Assembly: GCA_002490525.1 (NCBI GenBank)
Contig: DKUE01000013.1
Location: 1-61,352, forward strand
DNA length: 61,352 bases
Direction: 5' to 3'
From: Ruminococcaceae bacterium UBA7212
GTDB lineage: Bacteria > Bacillota > Clostridia > Oscillospirales > Acutalibacteraceae
The position numbers and the translations under genes are program-made. A model generated the notes under the pieces. That model was not told where the DNA came from, did no database searches, and saw nothing but the letters and a program-made list of their open reading frames with translations. Below are positions 8,682 through 17,172 of this stretch, piece by piece; positions within the stretch are counted from its first letter, which is position 1, and each line of letters begins with the position of its first letter.

Positions 8682-10352
8682 TTATTCAAACAAATAGACT
8701 CTGGCTTCATACGGACGCAGGGGACATATGTCGGCGCGGGTGGGGGCATCCTTATAATTTTGCAGTACAAGCTTACCCTTGGTTAAATCAAAGCCCGCAG
8801 GGACATGGAAGGTTTTGGTCTCCTCTGCGAAAGAGCAAATCACAAGCGCTTTTTTACCTTCGTAATTGCGTTCGTACACATAGAAATCCTTGCTTTCGTG
8901 CAGGTGCTCTTTATAATCACCGTAAATGAAGATTTTATTCTCCTTACGCACCTTGAACAGCTTACGATAGTAGTTGAGGATGGAGTCCTTATCCTTTTCC
9001 TGCTGTTTCACATTGATTTCGGTGTAATTCGGATTGACAGAGAACCATGGTTCGGCTGTAGAGAAGCCTGCGTATTTGGATTTATCCCACTGCACGGGCG
9101 TGCGCGCGTTTTCGCGGCTGGTGCGGTTGGCAATTTTCAAATAAGCACTGTCGGAGAACCCGAGCTTTTTAAACAACTTTTCGTTGTTAAAGGTGACAAC
9201 GTCCTTAAATTGGTCTACGCTTGTCAGACGGTTGTTCACCATACCGATTTCCTGCCCCTGATAGACAAACGGTGTGCCGCACTGCATGTAGCACATAGTG
9301 GCGAGCATTTTGCCGCTTTCCTTCCAGAATTTTTCACTGCCGTAACGGCTGATGACGCGCGGGTGGTCGTGGTTTTCAATATAAAGCGCGTTCCATGACC
9401 TGCCGTACAGGTCGTTTTGCCAGTTCGTAAACGCCTTTTTCAGTTTTTTCAGACTGAACGGCATCACAATGGTATCGGTAATCAGACAGTCCGCCTGCAT
9501 ATGGTCAAAGGCAATCATCATGTCGAGCACCTTATCTTCGCCCGCCGTATATTTCAGCGCGTCTCTGGAATTGGTCATTGGGGATTCGCCGACCATAAAG
9601 CAGTCGTAATCCTTCATAATGTCCTGACGGAATTCGGTTAAATACTCGTGGCAATGCGGACCTTTGTTATAATGCTCCACGCCTGTGGCAATCGGCAGCG
9701 GGAAGCCGTTGGGCAGACCCTCTTTTTTGGAGATATAGGTGATAACATCCTCGCGGAATCCGTCAACGCCCATATCCAGCCAAAAGCGCATGATGCTCTT
9801 GACTTCCTCACGCACCTTCGGATTGTCCATATTGAGGTCGGGCTGACCCTTGGCGAATACGTGCAAATAATATTCATCTAAATCCTTGTTGTATTCCCAT
9901 GCGCCGCCTTCAAAGCACGAAAGCCAGTTGTTCGGCGGCTTTTTGCCGTCTTTGCCTTTGCCCTTGCGCCAAAAATAGTAATCGTGATACGGATTGTCCT
10001 TACCCTTTAAGCTTTCCTGAAACCATTTGTGGTCGATAGAGGTGTGGTTGACAACCAAATCCATCAACACCTTCATGCCGCGTGCATGCGCACCGTCCAA
10101 AACCTTTTTGAACAGCTCTAAATCACCGTAATCGGGAGAAATATTTTTGTAGTCGGCAATATCATAGCCGTAATCCGCATTCGGGGACGGATAAAGCGGG
10201 GAAAACCAGATTGCGTCTGCGCCCAAAGCTTTGATATAATCCAACTTTTCAAGCACGCCCTGAAGGTCGCCGATACCATCGCCGTTACCGTCCTTAAACG
10301 AGCGCGGCCAGATTTGATAAATAACGGCTTCTTTATACCATTCGTGATTCAA
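8682..10352 (-). CDS. Oligo-1,6-glucosidase / alpha-glucosidase, GH13 subfamily 31-like
   Basis: This 556-residue cytoplasmic enzyme hydrolyses terminal alpha-glucosidic bonds of short oligosaccharides. Family motifs are clear: WYKEAVIYQIWPRSF at the N-terminus, DLVVNH near 98-103, GFREDV with nucleophile D202, VGES with acid/base E256 and NHD with D329. The valine straight after the nucleophile (V203) is the residue typical of alpha-1,6-specific members; maltases have Ala or Thr there. That favours isomaltose, panose or dextran fragments. The best start is TTG at 10352: AAAGGGG lies 9 bases before it and the length then matches the family. It has its own promoter and terminator. Confidence 0.88.
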   Translation of the reverse strand: MNHEWYKEAVIYQIWPRSFKDGNGDGIGDLQGVLEKLDYIKALGADAIWFSPLYPSPNADYGYDIADYKNISPDYGDLELFKKVLDGAHARGMKVLMDLVVNHTSIDHKWFQESLKGKDNPYHDYYFWRKGKGKDGKKPPNNWLSCFEGGAWEYNKDLDEYYLHVFAKGQPDLNMDNPKVREEVKSIMRFWLDMGVDGFREDVITYISKKEGLPNGFPLPIATGVEHYNKGPHCHEYLTEFRQDIMKDYDCFMVGESPMTNSRDALKYTAGEDKVLDMMIAFDHMQADCLITDTIVMPFSLKKLKKAFTNWQNDLYGRSWNALYIENHDHPRVISRYGSEKFWKESGKMLATMCYMQCGTPFVYQGQEIGMVNNRLTSVDQFKDVVTFNNEKLFKKLGFSDSAYLKIANRTSRENARTPVQWDKSKYAGFSTAEPWFSVNPNYTEINVKQQEKDKDSILNYYRKLFKVRKENKIFIYGDYKEHLHESKDFYVYERNYEGKKALVICSFAEETKTFHVPAGFDLTKGKLVLQNYKDAPTRADICPLRPYEARVYLFE

Positions 10353-10390
10353 AAAAACACACCCCTTTAAATAGTTATGGTTTAATATAT

Positions 10391-10419
10391 AGTATAGCAT
10401 ACAATCCATGCAAAGACAA
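10391..10419 (-). promoter_or_regulatory. Sigma-A promoter of the glucosidase gene
   Basis: On the minus strand TTGTCT (10414-10419) and TATACT (10391-10396) are 17 bases apart, with TGC just before the -10 (extended -10). It lies about 40 bases upstream of the TTG start. Confidence 0.7.
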
Positions 10420-10512
10420 CGGTTTATTTTTTATGAATATTGCACGAGATACTCGAGCTAAAAATAAACAAAAGTATTTTAAACGACACTTGTTGATTTG
10501 GTGAAATTGCCG

Positions 10513-10540
10513 TTGTCTTTTTTAAAAATCGTGCTATAAT
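10513..10540 (+). promoter_or_regulatory. Sigma-A promoter of the V-type ATPase operon
   Basis: TTGTCT (10513-10518), a 16-base spacer and a perfect TATAAT (10535-10540) preceded by TGC lie 34 bases before the first gene start. It is divergent from the glucosidase promoter, about 95 bases away. Confidence 0.75.
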
Positions 10541-10574
10541 ATGGGGTTGAAAATGATTTTTGGGAGGGCTTTTT

Positions 10575-10886
10575 GTGGATACCATATTGCGTGTTATAGT
10601 GGAAGCGGACCGCGCCGCGCGTGCCGAAACGGATGCGGCCAAAAAGCGCCGCGAGGACTTGTCGGCAGAGCTTTCCAAATGTAAAAAGCAGATTGACGAG
10701 ACCTACCGCACAAATGCGGAAAAGGCGATTGAAAAAGTGCGTTCCAACATGAATACGAAGGTAGAACGCGCCGCCGCAGATTTGGAATCACGCACGGCGG
10801 CTGTCGAGGCTGATTTGCGCAGAACCTATGCGGAAAATAAGACACAGTGGGTGGAACGCATTACGGACGCGGTTATCCGTGCCTGA
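10575..10886 (+). CDS. V-type ATP synthase subunit G/H (peripheral stalk)
   Basis: The 103-residue protein is almost entirely charged and helical, with heptad-like Ala, Glu, Lys and Arg (EADRAARAETDAAKKRRED near the N-terminus), as in the small stalk subunit that pairs with subunit E. Sequence identity in this family is low, so the call rests on the coiled-coil character plus its place as first gene of a complete V-ATPase operon. The GTG at 10575 is favoured because GGGAGG lies 7 bases upstream; an upstream in-frame TTG would overlap that site. Confidence 0.72.
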   Translation: MDTILRVIVEADRAARAETDAAKKRREDLSAELSKCKKQIDETYRTNAEKAIEKVRSNMNTKVERAAADLESRTAAVEADLRRTYAENKTQWVERITDAVIRA

Positions 10887-10921
10887 ACGCAGACTGAAGC
10901 GCGAGAAAGGAGAAACGGCTG

Positions 10922-11959
10922 ATGTTGCAGCAAACCATATCCTCGCTTTCGCAGAACGCCGTTCTCGCAAAAGCACGGGCGATGTATGCGGATATACTGA
11001 CGCGGGAGGATTATATGCGCCTTGCCGCCTGCCGCACGGTCGGCGAAGCGGCGAACTATTTAAAGACGCATACGGCTTACGGCGAAACCATTGCTTCCCT
11101 GCAGAATGTCAAGTTTCACCGTGCACGTCTGGAGGCTACGCTGAAACGGTACATGCTGACGCGTGTCGGCAGTCTGTGCAGTTTTGAAAAGGCGCTCGGG
11201 CAGCCCATACACCGTATATTACTTTATAAATATGAAATTGATTACATCCTGCTGTGTGCGGATCATCTGGATTCGGACAGCGTCGGCGTATACAGTATAG
11301 AGCTTCCCGCTTTTTTCAAAAAGCACAGTGAATTAGACCCCTTGGCGCTGGAACGCGCCCGCAAGCCGGCGGATTTGGTCGCCGCCTTGCAGGGAACCTA
11401 TTATGCGCCGATTGTAGAAAAAGCTGTCAACGGGCAAACAGACTTCAGTGTGCAGGTGCTGGAAAATACACTATATGCGGATTTTTATGCCCGCGGTGCG
11501 GAAATTATCCGGAAAAATTTCAGCAAAAAAGAGCGGGAGGAGCTGTTGGACTGCTTTCGACTGCCTGCCGATGTGAAAATGATTGAGAGCGTGTATCGGC
11601 TTAAGCGGTATTTCCGGCAGAGCAACGGCGGATTTTTCGATACTTCGGTTACAGCGTTTACCGAGGCACAGCACAACGCGTTGCGCACGGCACAGTCGGC
11701 GGATGCCGTGCTGGAAATTTTGCAGGGCTCTTGCTACGGCAGATATTTCCCATCAGAGGGTATGGCAATCGAGCAGAAAACACAGGCGATGGAACTGCGT
11801 GTCCATGAAAAGAATATTCGTTTTTCCACACGGCCGGAGGTCGTAATGCTCTCTTATATCGGGATTTTGGAAAATGAAATACGGAATATTACGCACATTG
11901 CGGAAGGAATTCGGTACGCACTGCCTGCGGAAGAAATCACAGCATATTTGGTGCTGTAA
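10922..11959 (+). CDS. atpC: V-type ATP synthase subunit C
   Basis: The 345-residue protein of the subunit C/d (AC39) family is mostly helical. It forms the socket joining the rotating central stalk to the membrane ring. Typical features are the repeated three-part helical layout, an N-terminal AKARAMYADILTREDY region and conserved single Tyr/Arg positions such as YKYEIDYILL. An AAAGGAGAA site precedes the ATG. It lies between the stalk G/H gene and subunit I, as in several clostridial V-ATPase operons. Confidence 0.85.
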   Translation: MLQQTISSLSQNAVLAKARAMYADILTREDYMRLAACRTVGEAANYLKTHTAYGETIASLQNVKFHRARLEATLKRYMLTRVGSLCSFEKALGQPIHRILLYKYEIDYILLCADHLDSDSVGVYSIELPAFFKKHSELDPLALERARKPADLVAALQGTYYAPIVEKAVNGQTDFSVQVLENTLYADFYARGAEIIRKNFSKKEREELLDCFRLPADVKMIESVYRLKRYFRQSNGGFFDTSVTAFTEAQHNALRTAQSADAVLEILQGSCYGRYFPSEGMAIEQKTQAMELRVHEKNIRFSTRPEVVMLSYIGILENEIRNITHIAEGIRYALPAEEITAYLVL

Positions 11960-12019
11960 TGCTTTTTATATATAATAATATGCACATAACAACATGCGGA
12001 AAGGAGATTCGGAAACAGA

Positions 12020-13981
12020 ATGGCTGTTGAGAAAATGAAGCTCATGAAACTGAGCGGCGCTCTGAAAAGCCTTGCACCGCTGAGCGCGGCGCTTTGCGAA
12101 AGCGAATGTTTCCATGCGGATTCTGCGGCAAAATATATTTCGTCTTCCATGGGATTTGTCCCGTTCGTGGAGGAAAACCCGCACGCGGCGGCACTGGCGG
12201 AATTGACGGAGATTGCCAAGACTGTGCAGGTGGAGTTGGAATACCGCGATGAATACATATTGAAAGATACAACTGCGGACGCGGACGATGCCGAATATCT
12301 TGCCAAGATAAAAAAAGAGGCCGTAGCGCTTTACGAAGAGCAAAACGCACTTTTGGAGCAAAAGGCGGTATGTGAATCGGGCATTGAAAAGTATGCACAC
12401 TTTAAAGGGATGGATATTGACCTTGACCAAATTGCGCAGTGCAAATATGTAAAAATTCGGTTTGGGCACATGCCGAAGGCAAGCTTTGAGAAGCTGAATA
12501 CCGTATTCAAAGATAACCCTTATGCGGTATTTCACCGCTGTTCGGCGGATGAAACAGATTACTGGGGGATGTATTTCGCACCGGTCAACATGGTGAATGA
12601 GCTGGACAGTATCTTTGCATTTTTGCTGTTTGAGCCGTTTGAGGTGCCGGGCGCGGCAGGTACGGTAGACGAGGTGCTGACGGAATTTCGGCACAGTATT
12701 GAAATCATCGGCACCCAAGCACAGGAAGTGTCTGCGCGCATGCATGCGTTATGGGACAGCGAGCGCGAACACTGCAACCGTATCTATTCGAATCTGGTTT
12801 ATCAAAATACGCTCTATCAACTGCGTAGCTATGCCTTGCACAATGATGACCGGTTTATGTTGGTAGGTTTTGTTCCGTCCGGCGATGAAAAGCGGTTTCG
12901 GGCGTCGGTGGAGAGCATACAGGATGTTTCCTTAGGGGTTAGCGATCCCGATGCGCACAGCGACGCATCGGCTGTGCCCGTAAAAATGAAAAAGGGCTTT
13001 AAATTATTCAGACCGCTTGTCGAGCCTTATAACTATTATGTGGATATGTACGGCACACCTGCCTATTCCGACATCGATATTACACCGTTTGTGGCGGTTA
13101 CTTACACGGTTTTGTTCGGTATGATGTTCGGTGACCTTGGGCAGGGCGCGGTGCTTGCGCTCTTGGGGTTCCTAATGTGGAAACTGAAGAAGATGGAGCT
13201 CGGCAAAATCCTGGTGCCCTGTGGCATTGCCTCAATGGTGTTCGGATTTTTGTTCGGCAGTGTATTCGGCTATGAAGAAATGCTCGACCCTGTATATCAC
13301 GCATTGGGCTGGAGCGGCAAACCGATGTCCGTTATGGACAGCATCAACACCGTACTGCTTATCGCCATCGGTATCGGCGTCGGATTGATGGTCTGTGCGA
13401 TTCTTTTGAATATTTATGCATGTCTTAAACGGCGGCAAATCGGTGAAGCGATATTCAGCCAAAACGGCGTGGTCGGATTGCTCTTTTATCTTGCGGGCGT
13501 CAACTTTGCATCGGGCTTTATGAACGGTCCCGCGCCCCTGCCGAATTCCGTGTGCTTTGCGATTATGGGCGTGTGTGCGGTGCTTCTGATGATTAAGGAA
13601 ATTCCCATAGGCATTATTGACAAGCATCCCAATTGGAAACCCGAAAGTATAATGGATTTTGTGTTGCAGAATGTATTTGAACTGTTGGAATATGTGCTCT
13701 CATATCTGTCCAACACGGTTTCCTTTTTGCGTGTCGGCGCGTTTGTGCTGGTGCATGCAGGCATGATGATGGTGGTATTCTCACTGGCGGGCGAAAACGA
13801 AAACCTGTTTGTGATTATTCTCGGCAACATTCTGGTGATTGCGCTCGAAGGACTTTTGACAGGGATTCAGGCACTGCGTCTGGAATATTACGAAATGTTC
13901 AGCCGCTTTTATACGGGTGGCGGCACGGCGTTTACACCGATTCGCTTCGGAAAGGGCAAATCCGATTCCGCGGCCGCTTAA
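12020..13981 (+). CDS. atpI: V-type ATP synthase subunit I (a-like, membrane)
   Basis: The 653-residue protein has a long soluble helical N-terminal half (to about residue 340) that acts as stator, and a C-terminal half with about eight membrane segments that carries the ion half-channels. The family signatures YGTPAYSDIDITPFVAVTY and MMFGDLGQGAVLALLG mark the start of the membrane part. SFLRVGAFVLVHAGM and GLLTGIQALRLEYYEMFSRF near the C-terminus contain the arginines that meet the ring carboxylates. AAGGAG precedes the ATG. Length is normal. Confidence 0.93.
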   Translation: MAVEKMKLMKLSGALKSLAPLSAALCESECFHADSAAKYISSSMGFVPFVEENPHAAALAELTEIAKTVQVELEYRDEYILKDTTADADDAEYLAKIKKEAVALYEEQNALLEQKAVCESGIEKYAHFKGMDIDLDQIAQCKYVKIRFGHMPKASFEKLNTVFKDNPYAVFHRCSADETDYWGMYFAPVNMVNELDSIFAFLLFEPFEVPGAAGTVDEVLTEFRHSIEIIGTQAQEVSARMHALWDSEREHCNRIYSNLVYQNTLYQLRSYALHNDDRFMLVGFVPSGDEKRFRASVESIQDVSLGVSDPDAHSDASAVPVKMKKGFKLFRPLVEPYNYYVDMYGTPAYSDIDITPFVAVTYTVLFGMMFGDLGQGAVLALLGFLMWKLKKMELGKILVPCGIASMVFGFLFGSVFGYEEMLDPVYHALGWSGKPMSVMDSINTVLLIAIGIGVGLMVCAILLNIYACLKRRQIGEAIFSQNGVVGLLFYLAGVNFASGFMNGPAPLPNSVCFAIMGVCAVLLMIKEIPIGIIDKHPNWKPESIMDFVLQNVFELLEYVLSYLSNTVSFLRVGAFVLVHAGMMMVVFSLAGENENLFVIILGNILVIALEGLLTGIQALRLEYYEMFSRFYTGGGTAFTPIRFGKGKSDSAAA

Positions 13982-14019
13982 TTATTGTAACTTATTAAAT
14001 TCCGTTTGGAGGTATTTTT

Positions 14020-14481
14020 ATGACAACATTATTTTACATGCTTCTTGTTCTGGCGCCGATGGCAATTCTCGGTACGGTATTTTACGTGGTGCGCAAGAAA
14101 ACCCAGGGCAGACCCGTGAAGCGCGCGGTCGGCATGAATCTTGCCGTGTTTGCGGTTTTGGTCGTTTTGATGAGCGTGCTTTGCTTCAATGTTTTTGCGG
14201 CGGATGATGCGCAGTCCGCAGATGCTGCGGCGCAAACCGAACAGACGGCTGAGGTGAATGCGGACAGCTCCAAGGGCTTAGGGCTTTTGGCGGCAGGTCT
14301 GGTAACGGGTCTTGCGGGTATCGGCGGCGGTATTGCGGTTGCGGCAGGTGCGCCTGCGGCTATCGCGGCAACGGCGGAGAATCCGAAATCCTTCGGTAAA
14401 TCCATCATCTTCGTGGCACTTGGCGAATCCATCGCATTATACGGTGTGGTTATCTCCATTTTGATTCTGAATAAGGTCTGA
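14020..14481 (+). CDS. atpK: V-type ATP synthase subunit K (ring proteolipid)
   Basis: The 153-residue protein has two parts. Residues 1-65 hold two hydrophobic segments, the second ending like a signal peptide (LCFNVFAADD), followed by a polar Ala/Gln/Glu linker. Residues 85-153 form a classic c-subunit hairpin with GLAGIGGGIAVAAG in helix 1, the loop ENPKSFG, and helix 2 with the ion-binding glutamate in VALGESIALYG. There is thus one carboxylate per hairpin. E-S-x-x-x-Y in helix 2 resembles Na+-binding rings, but the helix 1 position that is Gln in Na+ F-type rings reads Val here, so the coupling ion is unclear. GGAGG precedes the ATG. Confidence 0.88.
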   Translation: MTTLFYMLLVLAPMAILGTVFYVVRKKTQGRPVKRAVGMNLAVFAVLVVLMSVLCFNVFAADDAQSADAAAQTEQTAEVNADSSKGLGLLAAGLVTGLAGIGGGIAVAAGAPAAIAATAENPKSFGKSIIFVALGESIALYGVVISILILNKV

Positions 14482-14487
14482 CGGTTT

Positions 14488-14793
14488 ATGAAATTCGCAT
14501 TGATAAGCGACAGTACGGACGCACTCATCGGTATGCGGCTTGCGGGCATTGAAGGTGTGCGTGTTACTACGCGTGCCGAGGCACAGGCGGCGTTCCGCAA
14601 GTTCCGTGCAGATGAGGACATCGGCATTTTGTTGATGACGGCGGGTGCGGCCGCGCTGTGCCCCGAGGCGGTTGCAGAATTAAAAGCGGGCAACCGTCCC
14701 GTACCCGTCTGTATCCCTGATACGGATGGCGGCGGTGCGGGCGGCGATACCGTAACGCAATATATTCGTGAAGCCATCGGTATAAAATTGTGA
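14488..14793 (+). CDS. atpF: V-type ATP synthase subunit F
   Basis: This is a small 101-residue alpha/beta central-stalk subunit. It begins MKFALISDSTDALIGMRLAG, matching the 'I-x-D-x-D-T-V-x-G-F-R-L-A-G' pattern of the family. The middle IGILLMT is the usual second strand. It sits 6 bases after subunit K with no strong ribosome site and overlaps the beginning of the subunit E reading frame, so translation is probably coupled. Confidence 0.87.
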   Translation: MKFALISDSTDALIGMRLAGIEGVRVTTRAEAQAAFRKFRADEDIGILLMTAGAAALCPEAVAELKAGNRPVPVCIPDTDGGGAGGDTVTQYIREAIGIKL

Positions 14794-14804
14794 GGTGCAG
14801 CGTT

Positions 14805-15398
14805 TTGGAAGAAACTGCAAAAAAAACAGAGGCGTTCCTCTCGGCAATCAAGGCGCTTTCCGAAAAAGAATGTGCCGAAATTGACGCCGAGACCGAGTCC
14901 GTGCGCAAAACACGGCTCGAGACCATGGAAACCGAAGCAAAACAGCATTATAAAGCATATATGGAATATGAGGTTGCACGTATCCGTGCCGAAGCGAACC
15001 GTGCTATCTCACAGAAAAGTGAGGAATCCCGCAGAACATTGACGGAACTGCGCGCTTCCCTTTGCGATGCGGTATTCCAAGAAGCGCGGGAAAATTTGCT
15101 CCGCTTTCGGGAAACACCGCAATATAAGGATTTGCTGCTGCACAGTGTCCGCAGTGCAGCCGAGTTGTTTTCGGACGGCGAAGCAGAGATTTCCATCTGT
15201 AAGGCCGACGAAGGCTTTGCTGATGAAATTCGGTCTGCTTTCGGCGCACGCTGCCGTGTACAGACCGTCGCAGACATTGTGTTAGGCGGCGTTCGTGTGC
15301 GCACGGGTAATTATTTGGCGGATGACACCCTGGACAGCCGCCTTGCGGCGCAGAAGACATGGTTCCTTGAAAATTCAGGGCTGTCGGTCGAGGAGTGA
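14805..15398 (+). CDS. atpE: V-type ATP synthase subunit E (peripheral stalk)
   Basis: The 197-residue protein has a long charged helical N-terminus and a globular C-terminal domain (TVADIVLGGVRVRTGNYLADDTLDSR), as in subunit E, which pairs with the G/H subunit to anchor the A3B3 head. I chose TTG at 14805 because GAGGTG lies 7 bases before it. A GTG at 14790 in the same frame overlaps the stop of subunit F and has no site. The gene ends inside the ribosome site of subunit A. Confidence 0.85.
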   Translation: MEETAKKTEAFLSAIKALSEKECAEIDAETESVRKTRLETMETEAKQHYKAYMEYEVARIRAEANRAISQKSEESRRTLTELRASLCDAVFQEARENLLRFRETPQYKDLLLHSVRSAAELFSDGEAEISICKADEGFADEIRSAFGARCRVQTVADIVLGGVRVRTGNYLADDTLDSRLAAQKTWFLENSGLSVEE

Positions 15399-15403
15399 TA
15401 ATT

Positions 15404-17158
15404 TTGTCGGAAAATAAGATATACGGTATCAACGGTCCTGTTGTCACCATTCAGGGTGAGACGGATTTGAGCATGCTGGAAACGGTGTTTGTCGGCAACA
15501 GCCGTCTGATTGGCGAGGTCATCGGTCTGAAAAAAGATTTGACCACGATTCAGGTGTATGAGGAGACCACGGGTCTTACCGTCGGCGAGCCGATTTATTC
15601 TACAGGCGCACCGATGCAGGTGGCCTTGGGACCGGGACTGCTCGGTAATATTTTTGACGGAATTCAGCGTCCTCTGCCTGCGATTGAAAAGAAATTCGGC
15701 GCATTCATCGGGCGCGGTGCGCAGTTCTTTGCGCTGGACGCGGAAAAGAAATATGATGTAACATTATGTGTGCAGGCGGGCGACCGTGTTTCAGGCGGCG
15801 ATGTGTATGCGACCTGTCCCGAAACCTCTGCCGTTACGCATAGGGTGATGATCCCGCCCGATAAAAGCGGTGTGATTGCCGAGGTGCGCGGGAACGGACA
15901 GTATACGGTCAATGAGACCGTGGCGGTACTGAAAACGGATGCGGGGGAAGAGATCCCGCTGACACTCGTGCAGCATTGGGCAATCCGTACCCCGCGTCCG
16001 ATAAAAAAACGCTTGCCTGCCGTAAAGCCGCTGATTACAGGCCAGCGTGTAATTGACACGGTGTTCCCGATTGCCAAGGGCGGCGCGGCGGCGATTCCCG
16101 GCGGCTTCGGTACGGGTAAAACCATGACACAGCACCAGCTTGCCAAATGGTGCGACGCGGATATTATTATTTATGTCGGCTGCGGTGAGCGCGGCAATGA
16201 AATGACGCAGGTTTTGCAGGAATTTTCGGAGCTCACGGACCCGCGCACAGGCAAGCCCCTGTTGGAGCGCACCGTGCTGATTGCCAATACTTCCAATATG
16301 CCTGTTGCGGCACGTGAGGCTTCGATTTATACGGGCATTACTTTGGCGGAATATTACCGCGATATGGGTTACCATACTGCACTGATGGCGGATTCCACGT
16401 CCCGCTGGGCAGAGGCATTGCGCGAAATTTCGGGCAGATTGGAAGAAATGCCTGCAGACGAAGGCTTTCCCGCATATTTGCCTTCACGTCTGTCCGAGTT
16501 CTATGAGCGCTCGGGTTATGTAGAAAATCTCAACGGCACAGATGGCTCCGTTACGCTGATTGGTGCGGTTTCGCCGCAGGGGTCGGATTTCTCCGAGCCC
16601 GTTACGCAGAACACAAAACGGTTTACCCGCTGTTTCTGGGCGCTGGACAAATCCTTGGCGTACGCGCGGCATTACCCTGCAATCAACTGGAATCTTTCTT
16701 ACAGTGAATACATCGGCGACCTGTCAAATTGGTACCGAGATGCTGTTTCACCCGATTTTATGAAATACCGCGACGAGTTGTGTGCTCTGCTTTCCGAGGA
16801 AAATTCGCTGATGGAAATCGTCAAGCTGATTGGTGCGGACGTTTTGCCGGACGACCAAAAGCTGATTATAGAAATCGCACGTGTGATTCGTGTCGGATTC
16901 TTACAGCAAAACGCATTCCATGCGGACGATACCTTTGTACCGTTGGAAAAGCAATTTAAAATGATGCACGTGATTCTGCATTTGTATCATCGCGCGAAAG
17001 AGGTCGTCGCACGGCAGGTGCCGATTTCAAAACTGCTGGCAACCGGCTTGTTTGACAAGCTTGTCAAAATGAAATACGATGTGCCGAACAACAATTTGGG
17101 GCTGTTGGACGATTACTTACAGGAAATTGATACCGTGATGGACGGTATTTTACGCTGA
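15404..17158 (+). CDS. atpA: V-type ATP synthase catalytic subunit A
   Basis: This is the catalytic ATP-binding subunit of about 584 residues, near the family's usual 590. The Walker A loop reads GGFGTGKT (about 233-240); most relatives have GPFGSGKT, so a Pro is replaced by Gly. The subunit-A-specific bulge domain (about 110-200) is present, followed by QHQLAKW, ERGNEMTQVL and MADSTSRWAEALREISGRLEEMPADEG. TTG at 15404 is preferred over GTG at 15395 because GAGGAG, within the end of subunit E, lies 8 bases upstream. It couples ATP hydrolysis or synthesis to ion movement with subunit B. Confidence 0.95.
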   Translation: MSENKIYGINGPVVTIQGETDLSMLETVFVGNSRLIGEVIGLKKDLTTIQVYEETTGLTVGEPIYSTGAPMQVALGPGLLGNIFDGIQRPLPAIEKKFGAFIGRGAQFFALDAEKKYDVTLCVQAGDRVSGGDVYATCPETSAVTHRVMIPPDKSGVIAEVRGNGQYTVNETVAVLKTDAGEEIPLTLVQHWAIRTPRPIKKRLPAVKPLITGQRVIDTVFPIAKGGAAAIPGGFGTGKTMTQHQLAKWCDADIIIYVGCGERGNEMTQVLQEFSELTDPRTGKPLLERTVLIANTSNMPVAAREASIYTGITLAEYYRDMGYHTALMADSTSRWAEALREISGRLEEMPADEGFPAYLPSRLSEFYERSGYVENLNGTDGSVTLIGAVSPQGSDFSEPVTQNTKRFTRCFWALDKSLAYARHYPAINWNLSYSEYIGDLSNWYRDAVSPDFMKYRDELCALLSEENSLMEIVKLIGADVLPDDQKLIIEIARVIRVGFLQQNAFHADDTFVPLEKQFKMMHVILHLYHRAKEVVARQVPISKLLATGLFDKLVKMKYDVPNNNLGLLDDYLQEIDTVMDGILR

Positions 17159-17172
17159 GGAGGTGCAAGAAC

